From positions 4,660,501-4,724,500 of the forward strand of contig CM044306.1 of assembly GCA_024291935.2 (NCBI GenBank): 64,000 nucleotides of DNA, written 5' to 3'. This DNA is from Okapia johnstoni. Lineage: Eukaryota > Chordata > Mammalia > Artiodactyla > Giraffidae. How positions within the stretch are numbered: the stretch's first letter is position 1; each line of letters begins with the position of its first letter. Positions 1 through 10,730 of the stretch are shown here, piece after piece. Made by a program: the position numbers and the translations under genes. Under the pieces are notes generated by a model, which was not told where the DNA came from, searched no databases, and was given only the letters and a program-made list of their open reading frames with translations.

Positions 1-177
1 ATTGCGTGCATCTTATTTGAGAATTGCCAGGCTCAGTGGAGTGGACTCTCCTAGGAACGTTAGCTGCAGCAAGACAGATTCCTAGGATTCAAGGTAAAAG
101 CAACACCTGAGAACCACCAGGGCCCTGATTCCTTGTTCCGGAAGCAGTAACTTCGAAGCGCAGCACTGCATGATTCA

Positions 178-193
178 TAGTGCCCCCTGGAGG
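178..193 (-). promoter_or_regulatory. Candidate CTCF binding motif
   Basis: On the minus strand the sequence reads CCTCCAGGGGGCACTA, which fits the CTCF core pattern CCNNNAGGGGGCRCTA at nearly every informative position. It lies in non-repeat DNA just left of a Bov-tA SINE. CTCF is the zinc-finger insulator and loop-anchor protein. Occupancy cannot be judged from sequence, so this is a motif call only. Confidence 0.45.
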
Positions 194-258
194 TGTGCAA
201 TGGAACATTCCTGCTTGAACCCCAACCATAGACTATGCTCAGTGTAGGGGTTACTTTG

Positions 259-466
259 GCTTCCCTCGTGGCTTGGTGGTAAAGAATCCACCTGCCAGTG
301 CAGGAGACACAGGTTCGATCCCTGGGTTGGGAAGATCCCCTGGAGAAGGAAATGGCAATCCGTTCCAGTATTCTTGCCTGGAGAATTCCATGGACAGAGG
401 TGCCTGGTGGGCTACAGTCCATGGGGTCACAAAGAGTCAGACACGACTTAGCGACTGAACAACAAA
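259..466 (+). mobile_element. Bov-tA SINE
   Basis: Nearly full-length Bov-tA. The tRNA-like head has a B-box-like GGTTCGATCCCTGG. It is followed by the BovB-derived body (CCAGTATTCTTGCCTGGAGA) and the end GACACGACTTAGCGACTGAA. It is a non-autonomous Pol III-type retroposon that depends on BovB machinery. A short A-rich tail (AACAACAAAG) follows. No clear target-site duplication was seen. Confidence 0.93.
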
Positions 467-1218
467 GAGGTTATTTCTGGGGTTGCAGGCGAGGCCTCCT
501 GGGGAAATGGTGGAGAGAGTCACGAGTTTCTCTGAAAATTGGCAAATGAGCCTTCTTGCAGCCCGCAGACCGGCTCTCCGGGCTATGTTCTCTGGCCGGC
601 CGATTATGAAAGGAGACCGGCATATTCCTGACAAGCCCTGCTTCACCTCGGCTTTCAGATCCTCCCAGGAGTGATGAGCGTGTGTGTTCTTGCGTGGCAG
701 GCCCTTACATACAGTGGTGATTGTTATCATCCTGCCCTGAAAGGCCTGATTGTTCAGGCTCGGCAGTGACATCACCAGCTTCCCACTCGGGCTGCTTGTC
801 GAGGTGTTTGATGAGCCTGCAGGTGGGAAGGGGCTGGGTGCTCCCCGCAGGGCTGCCCGGCCCTACCTGCTCGGTGGAGCTGGCTTAGCACGCAAGGGAT
901 CTTCCCCCACGCCTCCTTTCTGTCCTGGGAGGCTTACTGCCATGGGCTGGAGCGATGGGATGGCCTATCGGTTCCCTTCAAGTCAGCCGCCCTCCCTGAA
1001 GTGGGTGGGGAGGAGCCCCAGGAAGTCAAGCCACAAGGCAGGGCGGTGTCGGCAGGTGATTCAGGCCACCTCTGCGCACCTCTCCTTGTCAGAAGAGAGA
1101 GGAGCCTACAGCCAGCTAGGTGAGCTCTACTCCCCAAGGGAGGACTCAGGGACCTCGACCAGCGAAGTCTCCCAGCAAGTAGGTCAAGCGTATGCACAGG
1201 ACAGGTGTGAGGCTGCCT
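467..1218. other. Unassigned non-coding stretch
   Basis: No repeat family or gene was recognised here. An open plus-strand frame starts at 750 and runs to 1478, but it continues straight through the next SINE and its translation has no recognisable domain, so it is treated as chance. Confidence 0.5.
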
Positions 1219-1432
1219 TGTTATTGCTGTTCAGTCGCCAAGTCGTGTCTGACTCTTTTGTGACCCCATGGACTGCAGCCCACCAGGCTCCTCTGTCCAT
1301 GACATTTTCCAGGCAAGGATACTTGAGTGGGTTGCCATTTCCTTCTCCAGGGGATCTTCCCGACCCAGGGATCGAACCCACATTTCTTGCTTGGCAGGTG
1401 TATTCTTTACTGCTGAGCCACCAGGGAAGCCC
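1219..1432 (-). mobile_element. Bov-tA SINE
   Basis: Reverse-complement Bov-tA, nearly full length. It runs from the BovB-like end (CAGTCGCCAAGTCGTGTC) to the tRNA-like start, which appears on the plus strand as CCACCAGGGAAGCC. The flanks show only a weak short repeat (GTGTGA), so the target-site duplication is uncertain. Confidence 0.93.
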
Positions 1433-1869
1433 CAAAATTCGTGTGACTCACTTTGTCACAGGGGTCTGGCGTCTCTGAGATGTGCCTGCCTGTATAGAAA
1501 CTGAAAACTTCCATCAAGCCAGGCTCAACGTTTTAGAGGAGGGCTTGGGACTAAAACATTTCGTTTTTTTCAGCACACAAAATACCACTGCAAACCGCTA
1601 TAAGCTTTTCCAGCATTTTGGCACCTTCTTCTCAAGGACTTTTGTTACGTGCCTTTATAAGCATCTATGATTTCTTTCACTCAGGAGGTGTAAGTTCATT
1701 TTCTGTCTTGTAGACGTAGGAACCAAGGCCTAGAAAGAGTGAGGGGTAAACCTGAGAACGCAGCCGGGGTCCTGCAGCTGGGGAACCGGCGCTGGATCCC
1801 AGGCCTGGCCCCCCCCCCCACCTCTCAGGGAGACGCAGGGAACATGGCCAGTGACACCTCGCCCTGGTG

Positions 1870-2220
1870 AACAGGTTCAGCCTCCTAACTGGGCTCCCTG
1901 CATGTCCCGTGCCCCCAGAGTCCGTTCTCGGCACGTCCGCCGTGTCCGCCTGCGATGCTTCTCTGCTCAGAGCATCCCCGGGCAGCACACGGCCTCCTCG
2001 GAGGCAGAGTCCAGGTCCTCCCCGCGGCCCCCGAGCCCCCGGCCTCCCTTCCGCTTCAGCCTCATCGTCCACGGCTCCTCCCCTGGCTCCTTCCCTCCAG
2101 CATCCCGCCTCCGTTCTCATCCTCCAACGTGCCTGGCTACTCCCGCCTCAGGGCATTTCTACTGGGACCTTCTTTCTCAGGTATCTGTGGCTCATTTTTT
2201 CACCTTTTTTAAAGACTGAG
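1870..2220 (+). mobile_element. L2 LINE 3' fragment (old)
   Basis: The order of landmarks matches the L2 3' region: CAGCCTCCTAACTGG, then CTCCCTGCATG, then CTGGCTACTCCCGCCTCAGG, then a stretch ending near TATCTGTGGCTCA. Many substitutions and indels indicate an ancient copy that predates the ruminant SINEs. The segment is GC- and CpG-rich compared with its surroundings. No frame encodes a recognisable protein. Confidence 0.7.
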
Positions 2221-2520
2221 CCAGAAACTTCCCTGGCCATGACTTGATTATGTGTTTTTTTTTCTCGTGTACTTGTTCTCATTAACTAGTTTCAGTTGCC
2301 AGGACTGATTCCATACAGTGATTGTAGGAGATGGACTGAGACCACTTGGTCCCGCTCCATTTTGATATGTCCTTTCTACTTAAAAAAAAACATGCTGGGG
2401 ATACTCCCATGTGCCTTTAGCGCTATTTTTCTTTCTTTCTATTTTTGGACAGCACCTCCTATCTGCTAACCTTCTGTATCATCTACTTATTTTATATCAG
2501 TCGTTCATTTGCCAGCTCCC

Positions 2521-2764
2521 AGAGCTCCAATACTTTGGCCACCTGATGCGAAGAGCCGACTCAGGGGAAAAGACCCTGATGCTGGGGAAGACTGAGGACA
2601 AGAGGAGAAGGGGACGACAGAGGATGAGATGGTTGGATGGCATCACCGACTCAACGGACATGAGTTTGAGCAAACTCCAGGACAGAGTGAAGGACAGGGA
2701 AGCCTGGCGTGCTGCAGTCCAAGGGGTCGCAGAGAGTCGGACACGACTGAGTGACTGAACAACA
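2521..2764 (+). mobile_element. BovB LINE 3' end (5' truncated)
   Basis: This is the terminal piece of a BovB (RTE-type) LINE. Landmarks are CTTTGGCCACCTGATGCGAA, AAAGACCCTGATGCTGGGGA, AGGATGAGATGGTTGGATGG and the shared BovB/Bov-A end GTCGGACACGACTGAGTGAC. Truncation at the 5' side is typical of target-primed reverse transcription. The open frame across it is a remnant of the BovB polyprotein C-terminus and 3' UTR, not a host gene. Confidence 0.92.
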
Positions 2765-4009
2765 TCTGACCTGGCATCAGAACAAGCTGGGAATCCTTGT
2801 CTGTCCCCAAGAACCTGTAAGAGTGCCAGGCGCGCACTGATGAGACAGACCTGTGGCACAGACACGGGCCCGTGAGTTCTAGCGAAACCTGAGGTCTGGC
2901 CGGCTCCCAGCTGCAGGCAGTCAGTAGCCAGCATGTCACTACTTCCTGGCCCCGATGTCTCCAGCTGTACAATAAGAAGGTTACCCGGGTGCCCCCAGGA
3001 GCTCTTTTCCAGACCCCCGAGCTTTGTGACTCCCACACAACGACTGCATTGTGGGTTGTCCGCATTCTGGGGGCTGCAGACACAGGCCCCCGCCTTGGCC
3101 AAAGCTCACTTTCCTGTCGGCACACATCTGGAAAGCTCCCACCTCACACCATCGCGTTGTGCACATCTGGACAGCATAAACCGATCACACGGAGAGGAAA
3201 CTCCAAAAAGGGCGGCTCAGCCAGAACTTCAGCGCGGGCCAAACGAGAGAGAGAGGGGCTGAAAGGCTCCTTTCTTTTCCAGCCACACGACAATCTCCCG
3301 GGCACGATCTTCGGAGCTGAATGCTCCGCGGCTGAATAACAGACGCTCTCAACAGCCTTCGAGGGCAGCCACTGTCCCAGGGCCCTCTCCACCTGGCTCC
3401 TGGCCAGCGCGAAACTTAAAGAGCAGGGATTTTTCCTCCCTAGTCCCCTGTTTAGACTGAGCTGTACCTTCACTTATCCTTGGGGCACGTGGACCAAGTT
3501 CAAAGCTGAACACCACCTGCTCCTCCTCCCCCTTCAGGGAGCGTGACTGAACCTCACGCCTAATGCAAACTGAACAGGGAGCTTTGAGCCCTGGTGGGAA
3601 ACTGTTGGCTGTCTGCACGGAGTGAGAACGTGTGTCCCTTGGTCCTTCCATCCCTCCTTGTCAAGGAAGAGACTACTGTCTGTGAACACTTAGTCGGTCC
3701 AACACCCGGCGAGGGCTCCCTGAACCCAGGGAGAGTTGATATTCCTTTGCAAATGAAAGGAATTTCGGGGGTCTTGGAACTTCCTGCTAGCTCCTCAGCA
3801 AAGATGAGCAGTGCAGGGGGTGGGGGATGGGCAGGCAGGGGAAACGGGATTCTATGCATTTGTTAGCTTCAGGGCCAGCGAGGTCAAGAGCCTGACGGCC
3901 AGGACAACCTGGGACATGGGAAGATTCAGGTTTGCAACAGGGAGCCTTTGGGCCAGTGTCCTGCGAACAGGAGGAGATGGCTGCAGGAGACCCGTGGCCT
4001 TTAGGGGGT
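2765..4009. other. Repeat-poor non-coding stretch, about 1.2 kb
   Basis: No SINE, LINE or LTR signature was recognised and no ORF has domain homology. Composition is mixed, with a modestly CpG-containing patch around 3.2-3.35 kb. It could be ordinary unique intergenic or intronic DNA, or a repeat too old to recognise by eye. Confidence 0.5.
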
Positions 4010-4270
4010 GGCTTCTTTGCTTTTTACCATGTTTCCAGAGTTCATCTGTGCCATATCGTGTGCCAGTGCTTTATTCCTTTTCATGGCTAAGTCAGCATCC
4101 TGTTGCGTGGATCCACCCCATTTTGTGCATCCGTTTATCCGCAGATGGAGATGTGAATGGCTTCTGCCTTTCGGCTATTGTGAACAGCGCTGGGTGTACA
4201 AGTTTTTTGGGGGACACCTGTCTTGGTCATTTGGGGCAGAAAACAGGAGTGGAATTGCCGAGCCACGTGT
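4010..4270 (-). mobile_element. L1 LINE 3' UTR fragment (old)
   Basis: Read on the plus strand, this follows the antisense pattern of mammalian L1 3' regions: TTCCTTTTCATGGCTAAG, CCATTTTGTGCATCCGTTTA, CGGCTATTGTGAACAGCGCT, and AGGAGTGGAATTGCCGAG. Divergence is high, so this is an old L1 copy inserted in minus orientation. It does not reach a poly-A end. Confidence 0.8.
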
Positions 4271-4694
4271 TCAGGATTTGGTGCTTGTCTGAGGACAGCT
4301 GGGGGCTGTGATGTAACATGATTAGAAGGGTGATTTTTGAGCATTCACGATGCGGTGTGGGCAGAGGATTGGAGGGAGGCAGGAGTGGCCTGAGGGGCAT
4401 GGTGGGTCAGGGGGACAGGTCAGACAAGGGCAGCGGGGGAGGGGAGGAGCCAGAGGGCCCATCCTCCTCGCTCTGCCGTCCCCTCCTGCTCGTCCATCAC
4501 CGCTGTGGACCCTCTGCCTCAAGTGAGACAGAACCATTTTCCCCCGAAGCTGAAACGGAGCAGGATGCTGTGGTCCTCGCCCCCCATGTCCCCCACCTGC
4601 CTTCTGTCTGTGGACAAACTTTAGCCAAAGAAGTTTAATCTCAGAAGTGAGAACATGCAGAAACAAAGGAAAAACAGTCAAAGCAAATGAGACT

Positions 4695-4711
4695 AAATAA
4701 TAATAATAATA
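4695..4711. repeat. Short (AAT)n microsatellite
   Basis: About five AAT/ATA units in a row (AAATAATAATAATAATA), in an A/T-rich tract before the next SINE. Confidence 0.85.
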
Positions 4712-4804
4712 TAGTCAATGAGTTAGTTCCTTCTTAAGGTCTGTAGATAATATTCTAAGCCATATTCTTAGAATATGAGTTGCCTTATAGATACTGACTT
4801 ATAG

Positions 4805-5002
4805 ACTTCCTGGTGGCTCAGACAGTAAAGCGTCTGCCTACAATGCAGGAGACCTGGGTTCAATCTCTGGGTCAGGAAGATCTCCTGGAGAAGGAGATGG
4901 CAACCCACTCCAGTATCTTGCCTGGAAAATCCCATGGACGGAGGAACCTGGGAGGCTACAATCCATGGGGTGGCAAAGAGTCAGACACGACTGAGCGGCT
5001 TC
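4805..5002 (+). mobile_element. Bov-tA SINE with target-site duplication
   Basis: Nearly full-length Bov-tA from ACTTCCTGGTGGCTCAGA to GACACGACTGAGCGGCTTC. It is flanked by the 8-bp direct repeat ACTTATAG at 4797-4804 and 5003-5010, which I read as the target-site duplication. The body is moderately diverged from the family pattern. Confidence 0.93.
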
Positions 5003-5050
5003 ACTTATAGATACCGAAACCCCACCACCAGATGGAAGAAGTTAACTACA

Positions 5051-5439
5051 TGATGACCAGACTGTAGCCACAATATCAGCTGCCACAATCCAAGAAGTGG
5101 CCTCAAGGAAACAGGAACAAATCGACCCTAAAACTGACCATGAAGATAACAGCTGTACCTAAAACAAGATGACGCTGGTCAGACCACCAGTGACCAATTT
5201 CAAGACGACTGTCAGAGGTGACTGTGCTATTTCTGCCTGTGGCCCCTCCGTCTATAAAGTTCTTGCTCCCTGATTGTTGACTGTCGGTGTGGGGAGGGAG
5301 GCGGAGTCAGCCTTTGGACAGGTGTCCACAACCACCCCCACCCCGCAGCACCCAAACTAAAGTAAACTTTCCTTTCCACCAACTTTACTTCTTTAATGGT
5401 GTTTAAACCGCGAGTAGCCAGACCCCACTTTCAGCTACA
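5051..5439 (+). mobile_element. Probable ERV long terminal repeat (solo or fragment)
   Basis: The segment has LTR-like architecture. It starts near TGATGACCAG, carries a TATA-like TCTATAAAG at 5251, a downstream A-rich stretch (ACTAAAGTAAACTTTCC), and ends near CCACTTTCAGCTACA. The style fits a class I (gammaretrovirus-like) LTR. No gag, pol or env homology adjoins it. CTACA occurs at 5046-5050 and again at 5435-5439, but the element ends are not exact enough to call a target-site duplication. The family is not identified. Confidence 0.5.
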
Positions 5440-5570
5440 AAACTACAGATGGGTCAATAGCAGAGCCTAGTGTAGGCGAAACAGGTGTGTCAAGCTGATT
5501 TTGAACTTCTTCCTAACTGGACTCTAAGAAACTCACTGGTTCCCCCAAAGCTTTACACGATGTTTTTGGG

Positions 5571-5678
5571 TTTTTTTGGCTCTGTCCTGTGGCTCGCAGG
5601 ATCTCAGTTCCCCAACCAGGGATGGAACCCCGGTCACAGCAGTGAAAGCGCTGAATCCTAACCACTGGACTAGCAGGA
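5571..5678 (-). mobile_element. CHR-type tRNA-derived SINE (short)
   Basis: The plus strand reads GATCTCAGTTCCCCAACCAG, then GATGGAACCCC, then TCCTAACCACTGGACTAG. This is the reverse complement of the cetartiodactyl CHR SINE head region. It is flanked by T-rich runs on both sides. Confidence 0.82.
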
Positions 5679-6338
5679 TTTTTTTAAAGTGCTTTTTACA
5701 CAGTGTTTTTTTTTTTTAAGCTAAGGGTCCCCATTACTATGTCTGGGGGAACCTTCCTGTCCAGACTATTACCTGTAACTTGGCCACGAGGCGATTTCCA
5801 CCCTGAGGAAGCTGTTTATTCAGTGGAGTCTCAGCTATCTCCTTATCAACCCTCTTATTTATATAACTGCTTGACTTATGAGTCAATCTCCAGTGCTTGG
5901 TGAAAGTTCAAATCCGAACAAGGTAAGACCTATAGCGTTACTTTGAGGCACCTGTTTCTTAAAAACAAAAGCAGAAAGTCGGCCACACGAGACAAAATGA
6001 ACACGGTCCAGTGGCGCCTAGTCCCTCTGAGGGGACCAGCCTCTGAGAGAAGACATCCTGCCTGGAGTCTTTACGAGAGTTATTTCCTTTCCTGCTCTAG
6101 AATCCAGGACGGTGCGGGCACTAGACCCTCAGACTGAAAACATGTCACATGGTCAAATATCTTCTCTGCTTCCTGAAAAATCTTCGGGATAGGGGGCTCC
6201 CTCCTACTTGCCATGTCCCCCCCAGCAACTGTGGTTTGCAGAAGACCCATCGGATCTTTCCAGGTAGCTAGCTCTCCACAGGTCCTGGGTGGAAGGACGG
6301 AGGGATGGGCGGCTGGATGGATCGAGCAGACACTCCTG

Positions 6339-6655
6339 AGACTTCCCTGGTGGTCCAGTGGGGAGGAATCCGCCTGCCAATGCAGGGGACTCGGATTCAA
6401 TCCCTGGGCCAGGAACTAAGGCCCCGCATGCCAAGGGGCAACTGAGCCCGTGATCTGCAACTAAGAAGGCCACATGGTGCAGCTCCTGAAGCCTGCCTGC
6501 CCTGGAGCCTGGGCTCTGCAGCAGGAGAAGTCACAGCGATGAGGAGCCCGCACCCCGAAATGAGAGAGAAGCCCCCTGCTCACCGCAACTGGAGAGCCCG
6601 AGCACAGCAGCAAAGACCCAGTGCAGCCAGAAGTAAGTAAATAATGACAGTAAAG
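6339..6655 (+). mobile_element. CHR-2-type SINE, long form
   Basis: It begins GACTTCCCTGGTGGTCCAGT, has a B-box-like GATTCAATCCCTGG, and continues through the long CHR body (GGGGCAACTGAGCCCGTG; GAGAGCCCGAGCACAGCAGC; CAAAGACCCAGTGCAGCC). It ends in an A-rich tail with AAGTAAGTAAATAATGACAG. The length indicates the longer CHR form rather than a head-only copy. Confidence 0.88.
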
Positions 6656-7839
6656 AGAACAGACGCTCCGACGGAAGAGAGGCGAGAGCTGTCCAACGCC
6701 ATGATGGCTCTGGGATTGCTTCTGCATTTCCTCGAGGCTGATGTGATGTGATGCGATGTGGAGGGCAGAACTGGGTCACAGAAGATTTCACACCTCGTGC
6801 TTGGCTATAAAAGCTTCTACTGAGAAGCAAAGGGGTGACCCAGTAGAAAACCCCATTTACAAACACGGAGCTAGGAAACCAAAGCACGGTCGTCAGGGAG
6901 CCCAGAGTCTCAGTGACACCAACTGCTTCCATCTCCCTGAGGAGGACCGAGCCCCAGGCTTCCTCTCTGAGGTCTGGCGGCTTGGTGGCCCTTCCCAGGC
7001 TCAAGGCAAGGGAGTCGTCTTGCCTTTTCAACCCTGCACACCAGACCGCAGCTGGCAGAGGGGCTCTTTAAGTCCCGGGGTCGTGCCATCCAAGAGCTTA
7101 AGACGGTTTCCCAATCAAGCTTTAGAGGGTAAATATTTGCCGTGACTCACAAGAGAGGTTTCTCTGCTCTCGCGTTGGCCCCCGAGGAGCCATGGGGTTA
7201 ATTTCTGTTAATGGCTTGGGATTATCCACAGGCTATGACAGAAGCTGGGCTTGCCAGGCTCCCTGGACGGCTCATGAGTCAGAGGCTGGGCTCCTGGACT
7301 CACTCAGTCTGGGGAAGCCGCTGGGGTCCCTGCAGCTGAGGTCACCAGAGCGTTCACGGCACCACTTCCTGGAGCAATCAATGATGCAGGTGTCCGGCTC
7401 GTGGGACAGACGGACAATTTACGAGCAAAGTAACACATCATAAAAGGGGGGCAGGAAATGCTAAGCAGCCAGCCAGCCAGGACAGAGGACCATTCTCTCT
7501 AACCAGGGAGGCTGACGGAGCCAGCGTGCTGGGTTGGGGCAAACCGGCACAGCCCGTCCCGACAACAGTGACCAAGGATAACTCGGGGGACGTTCCTCCA
7601 GACCCGATGAGGCCGCCATCAACCTGGGCTTCTGCAGTCTGGGTCCCCTGTGGCTTGACTTTTTCAGCACACGGGCTGTCCCAGGCCACTGAGGGTCCTG
7701 GAGATACATCAGGCTCACACGTGACAGCCATGTCACCCTGTGGCCTCTGATTCCAGCTGACCCAACTGAGGATGGGCCCAGTGCTGAGCAGAAAAAGGAT
7801 CTTCTGTGAATCTTCGCTGAGCAGATTACTCATTCTTTA
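6656..7839. other. Repeat-poor non-coding stretch, about 1.2 kb
   Basis: No repeat family was recognised beyond a short GATGTGATGTGATGCGATGT tandem near 6739-6758. A patch around 7195-7245 contains TTAATTTCTGTTAATGGC and GGGATTATCC, the latter resembling a K50-type homeodomain site. No ORF with homology was seen. Confidence 0.45.
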
Positions 7840-7935
7840 ATAATTTTATTTGGCTAGTTACTGAGTTCTTTTTGGCTGTGCTGGGTTTTCACTGCTGTGG
7901 GGGCTTTTCTCCAGTTGCAGTGAGCCTGAGGTGGA
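7840..7935 (-). mobile_element. CHR-type SINE 3' fragment
   Basis: TTTTTGGCTGTGCTGGGTTT and GGGCTTTTCTCCAGTTGCAG on the plus strand match the antisense tail of the CHR SINE. The head is missing, so this is a partial copy. Confidence 0.75.
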
Positions 7936-7989
7936 ATCAGGCTGCGGGAAGCAGGGGGTCACTGGAGCTCCGGGAAGCTGGAGGGGACC

Positions 7990-8145
7990 CGGAAGGATGC
8001 TCCCCGGGAGGCCTCAGAGGGCAGGCGGCCCCGCCAGCACCTTATTCCCAACGTCCGGCCCCCAGAACTGTGAGAGAATCCACCCCGGTTGCTTTAAGCC
8101 ACCAGGTTTGCGGTAATTAGTTAGGGCGGCCACGGGAACTAATCC
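7990..8145 (+). mobile_element. MLT1-like MaLR LTR, 3' part
   Basis: CCAGAACTGTGAGAGAATCC, then TTGCTTTAAGCCACCAGGTT, then ATTAGTTAGGGCGGCCACGG and ACTAATCCA follow the 3' end of MLT1-type LTRs (ERVL-MaLR, non-autonomous). The 5' part is not recognisable. It is an old eutherian insertion. Confidence 0.7.
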
Positions 8146-8694
8146 AGGGATGGGGGGGCATCCGTAACACCTGGATGCCAGGTGGGGTGAAGCAGACCCA
8201 GGTGTGGGGCAGAGCGCCTGCCAGGAGACAGATAATAATTAAGTGAAGAGAAAAGCATATATAATTATCGTTTGCGAAGGGCTCAGCAGGAAACAGGTTG
8301 CTGGCGGATCCAGAGGAAATGGGGGTGGGGGCGGGCTGGGGGTTTCGGCTGAGGTCTGCACTCCTGTCCTCACCCCGTCCTGACTGGCCTCTGCCCTGAG
8401 TGGCTTCTCCCTTCAACCAACCCCCATCGTGCCCCTCCACCGACGGGTGAGCTTTCTAAAGCACAAACAATCCCAGTCGCCATTTCAAAGGTGCCTGCCA
8501 GGACAGCTGCAGGATGAGAGGTGGCAGATATGAATTCTCAGCCTACAGACCAGAGACCAGGGGCTGGGGGGTTAAGTGTCCCTTTTACGTTTAAACTGAG
8601 TTCAGACTCCAAACCCTGTTCCTCTTCCCCCTAGAGGGCTGCATGGACACCTGCTTGCGTGCTCATTTTATTCCAAAAACTCCAGGGGTGGTCC

Positions 8695-8927
8695 ACCACC
8701 CAACATAAAGAAAAACATTCCCCAGGGGAAGGATGAATTAGGAGGCTGGGATTAACACACACTACTATATATAAAATAGATAACCAACAAGGATCTACTG
8801 CATAGTACAGGGAACTGCAGTCAATACTTTGTAATAACCTATAAGGGAAAAGAATATATGTATATACACACCCGTATATATAAACTAACACAGTATTGTT
8901 AAATCAACTATACTACAATAAAAAAAC
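8695..8927 (+). mobile_element. L1 3' end (ruminant type)
   Basis: GATGAATTAGGAGGCTGGGA, CTATATATAAAATAGATAAC, CAACAAGGATCTACTGCATA, GTACAGGGAACTGCAG and ATCAACTATACTACAATAAA follow the 3' end of ruminant L1 elements. It is strongly 5' truncated and ends in an A-rich tail. Confidence 0.9.
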
Positions 8928-9114
8928 CAAACCCTTATGCCCCTCAGTGGAACACTTGGTGCCCCTAACTCTCCTTTCCGTATAAATCTTCTAATTCACT
9001 GCCAGACCCCATCAGAAGCCTTCCAAATTTACCCACAGAGAAGACCTACTCACTTTTTTTTTAGCACCTTCATGAACCTATATTTATTATACATAAATAT
9101 CATTATAGATAATA

Positions 9115-9336
9115 TGTGCACATGCTAAGTCACTTCAGTCGTGCCTAACTCTGCGACGCCATGGACTGTAGCCCGCCAGGCTCCTCTGTCCATAGGATTC
9201 TCCAGGCAAGAACACTGGAGTGGGTCGCCAAGCCCTCCTCCAGGGGATCTTCCTAACCCAGAGATCGAACCTCGGTCCCTTTCATCTCCTGCATTAGCAG
9301 GCGGGTTCTTTACCACTATCGCCACCAGGGAAGGCC
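9115..9336 (-). mobile_element. Bov-tA SINE with perfect 14-bp target-site duplication
   Basis: Full-length Bov-tA in reverse orientation, from CTAAGTCACTTCAGTCGTGC to CCACCAGGGAAGGCC on the plus strand. The 14-bp sequence CATTATAGATAATA lies on both sides, at 9101-9114 and 9337-9350, with no mismatch. The intact duplication suggests a younger insertion than most SINEs here. Confidence 0.96.
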
Positions 9337-9367
9337 CATTATAGATAATACTTGTGTTATATTATCA

Positions 9368-9552
9368 CTGCCAACATTTTTGAGCCCTGCTATGGGTTCT
9401 CGCTGTGCTAGATGCTTTACATATATTATCACCTCGTTACTACAACCACCTCGTGAGAAATATTTCAGCATCTGCTTTTTGCACAGGGAACTGAGGACCG
9501 TGGCCTCGGGTAATGGCTGTCTGAACCCAGTGCTTTCAGCTACACTGTGCAC
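9368..9552 (-). mobile_element. MIR SINE (old)
   Basis: GTGCTAGATGCTTTACATAT, ATTATCACCTCGTTACTACA, GGGAACTGAGG and CTGTCTGAACCCAGTGC follow the reverse complement of the MIR core and flanks. It is ancient and heavily diverged. Confidence 0.7.
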
Positions 9553-10730
9553 ATAGCATTCTTGTTTCTTTTCTGCTAATAAAATCAATTTCCACATGAC
9601 CTTTCATGGTTTTGCAAAGTACTTTTGTGTATGTCATTTGGCTGCAAAAACTCCCACTCCTAGATTAAGGCATCTCTCTTCCATATCTGCTCCCCATAAG
9701 GACCAGGATGCGGTTGGAAGCAGGGGGCCAGGCAGAGGTTTTGACCCACCCATAATTTCCATCAGTTGCCCACTGCCACCAAACCATCTCAAAGGAGCCA
9801 AAAAACCCCAAGTGTCCAGAACAATGAGCTCGCTGTACTGCAGGGTAAATCCCTGGATCAGGTCACCACAGCCGCGCTGTTCCTCTCAGAAACACTGAGT
9901 CACAACCGGGGATGCGTTCCCAGCGGGGACCACACCCCGGAGAGTCGACCCCATCACTCCATGATCCTGGGGACCCAGAAAACAGTCTTCTGTCTGATCT
10001 GACCTCTACGTGGCCATTCGGGATGGGCTTAGGAAAAAAGGAGAAAACGCAGGGCTTGAGTTCTCTGCCAAGGCCTGCCCCCCACCCCCACGTCAGCCGC
10101 AACCCAGGGCCCCAGCAATTTATTACCAGACAAGAGCCACACAAGCTCCGTTATCACAGTTACAGCCTTGTCCAGAAACAATGTTGCCTTTCAAATTGTT
10201 TTCCGCCCTGGACAGTGGATTTATAAACTGAACTGGTGACTAGGAACAGAAGCCCGGGCTGCAAAGACTAAACGCCTTGTTCTGAGTGGGCCTGGTTTAG
10301 TATTATCCTGATAAGATAAACACAGATAATGACCTGCTGGGGTGGGGTGCTCTTACATATACACGTCTCCACGTCTGCGTTTACCCGGGCACCGGCTGGC
10401 GCTGGGGGGCTGCCTCTCACATCAAAGAGAGAAAGCCACTTTTCGGATCTCTTTCCAGCAAGGAAGTTGGAAATAATTATAAGACGTTGGGTTTGTCTCT
10501 CTCTAAACAGCTCAGAAATATTCTGATTTGGTTACTTTCCAAAAGGGTGGCCCTAAAATGGTCATGATTGCTTTCAGGGCAGCGGAGCCGTGTTGCTGTT
10601 GCTGACAAGTCTTGCTGAGACTGTGATGCACATATGGGGTTAATGAAAGCAGGCTCCTATTTTGTGTGTGTATCTTTACAAATTTCTATAATAAAAGCAA
10701 TATATATATGTATATATGAGGTAATTTGGG
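9553..10730. other. Repeat-poor non-coding stretch with GATA cluster
   Basis: About 1.2 kb with no recognised repeat. It contains a tight GATA-factor-like motif cluster at 10303-10329, listed separately, and an A/T-rich patch with AATAATTATAAGACG near 10470. No ORF with domain homology was seen. Confidence 0.5.
10303..10329. promoter_or_regulatory. Clustered GATA motifs
   Basis: Within 27 bp there are TTATC at 10303, two overlapping sites in GATAAGATAA at 10310-10319, and GATAA at 10325. That gives four WGATAR-like sites on both strands, outside any recognised repeat. Such spacing occurs in GATA-factor enhancers, but activity is only inferred. Confidence 0.35.

Noticed and set aside
750..1478. 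242-codon plus-strand frame
   Set aside because: Its C-terminal third is translated Bov-tA antisense sequence, and the rest has no recognisable domain or codon pattern.
8626..8642. Additional CTCF-like motif CCCCCTAGAGGGCTGCA
   Set aside because: Two informative positions deviate from the core. Considered too weak.
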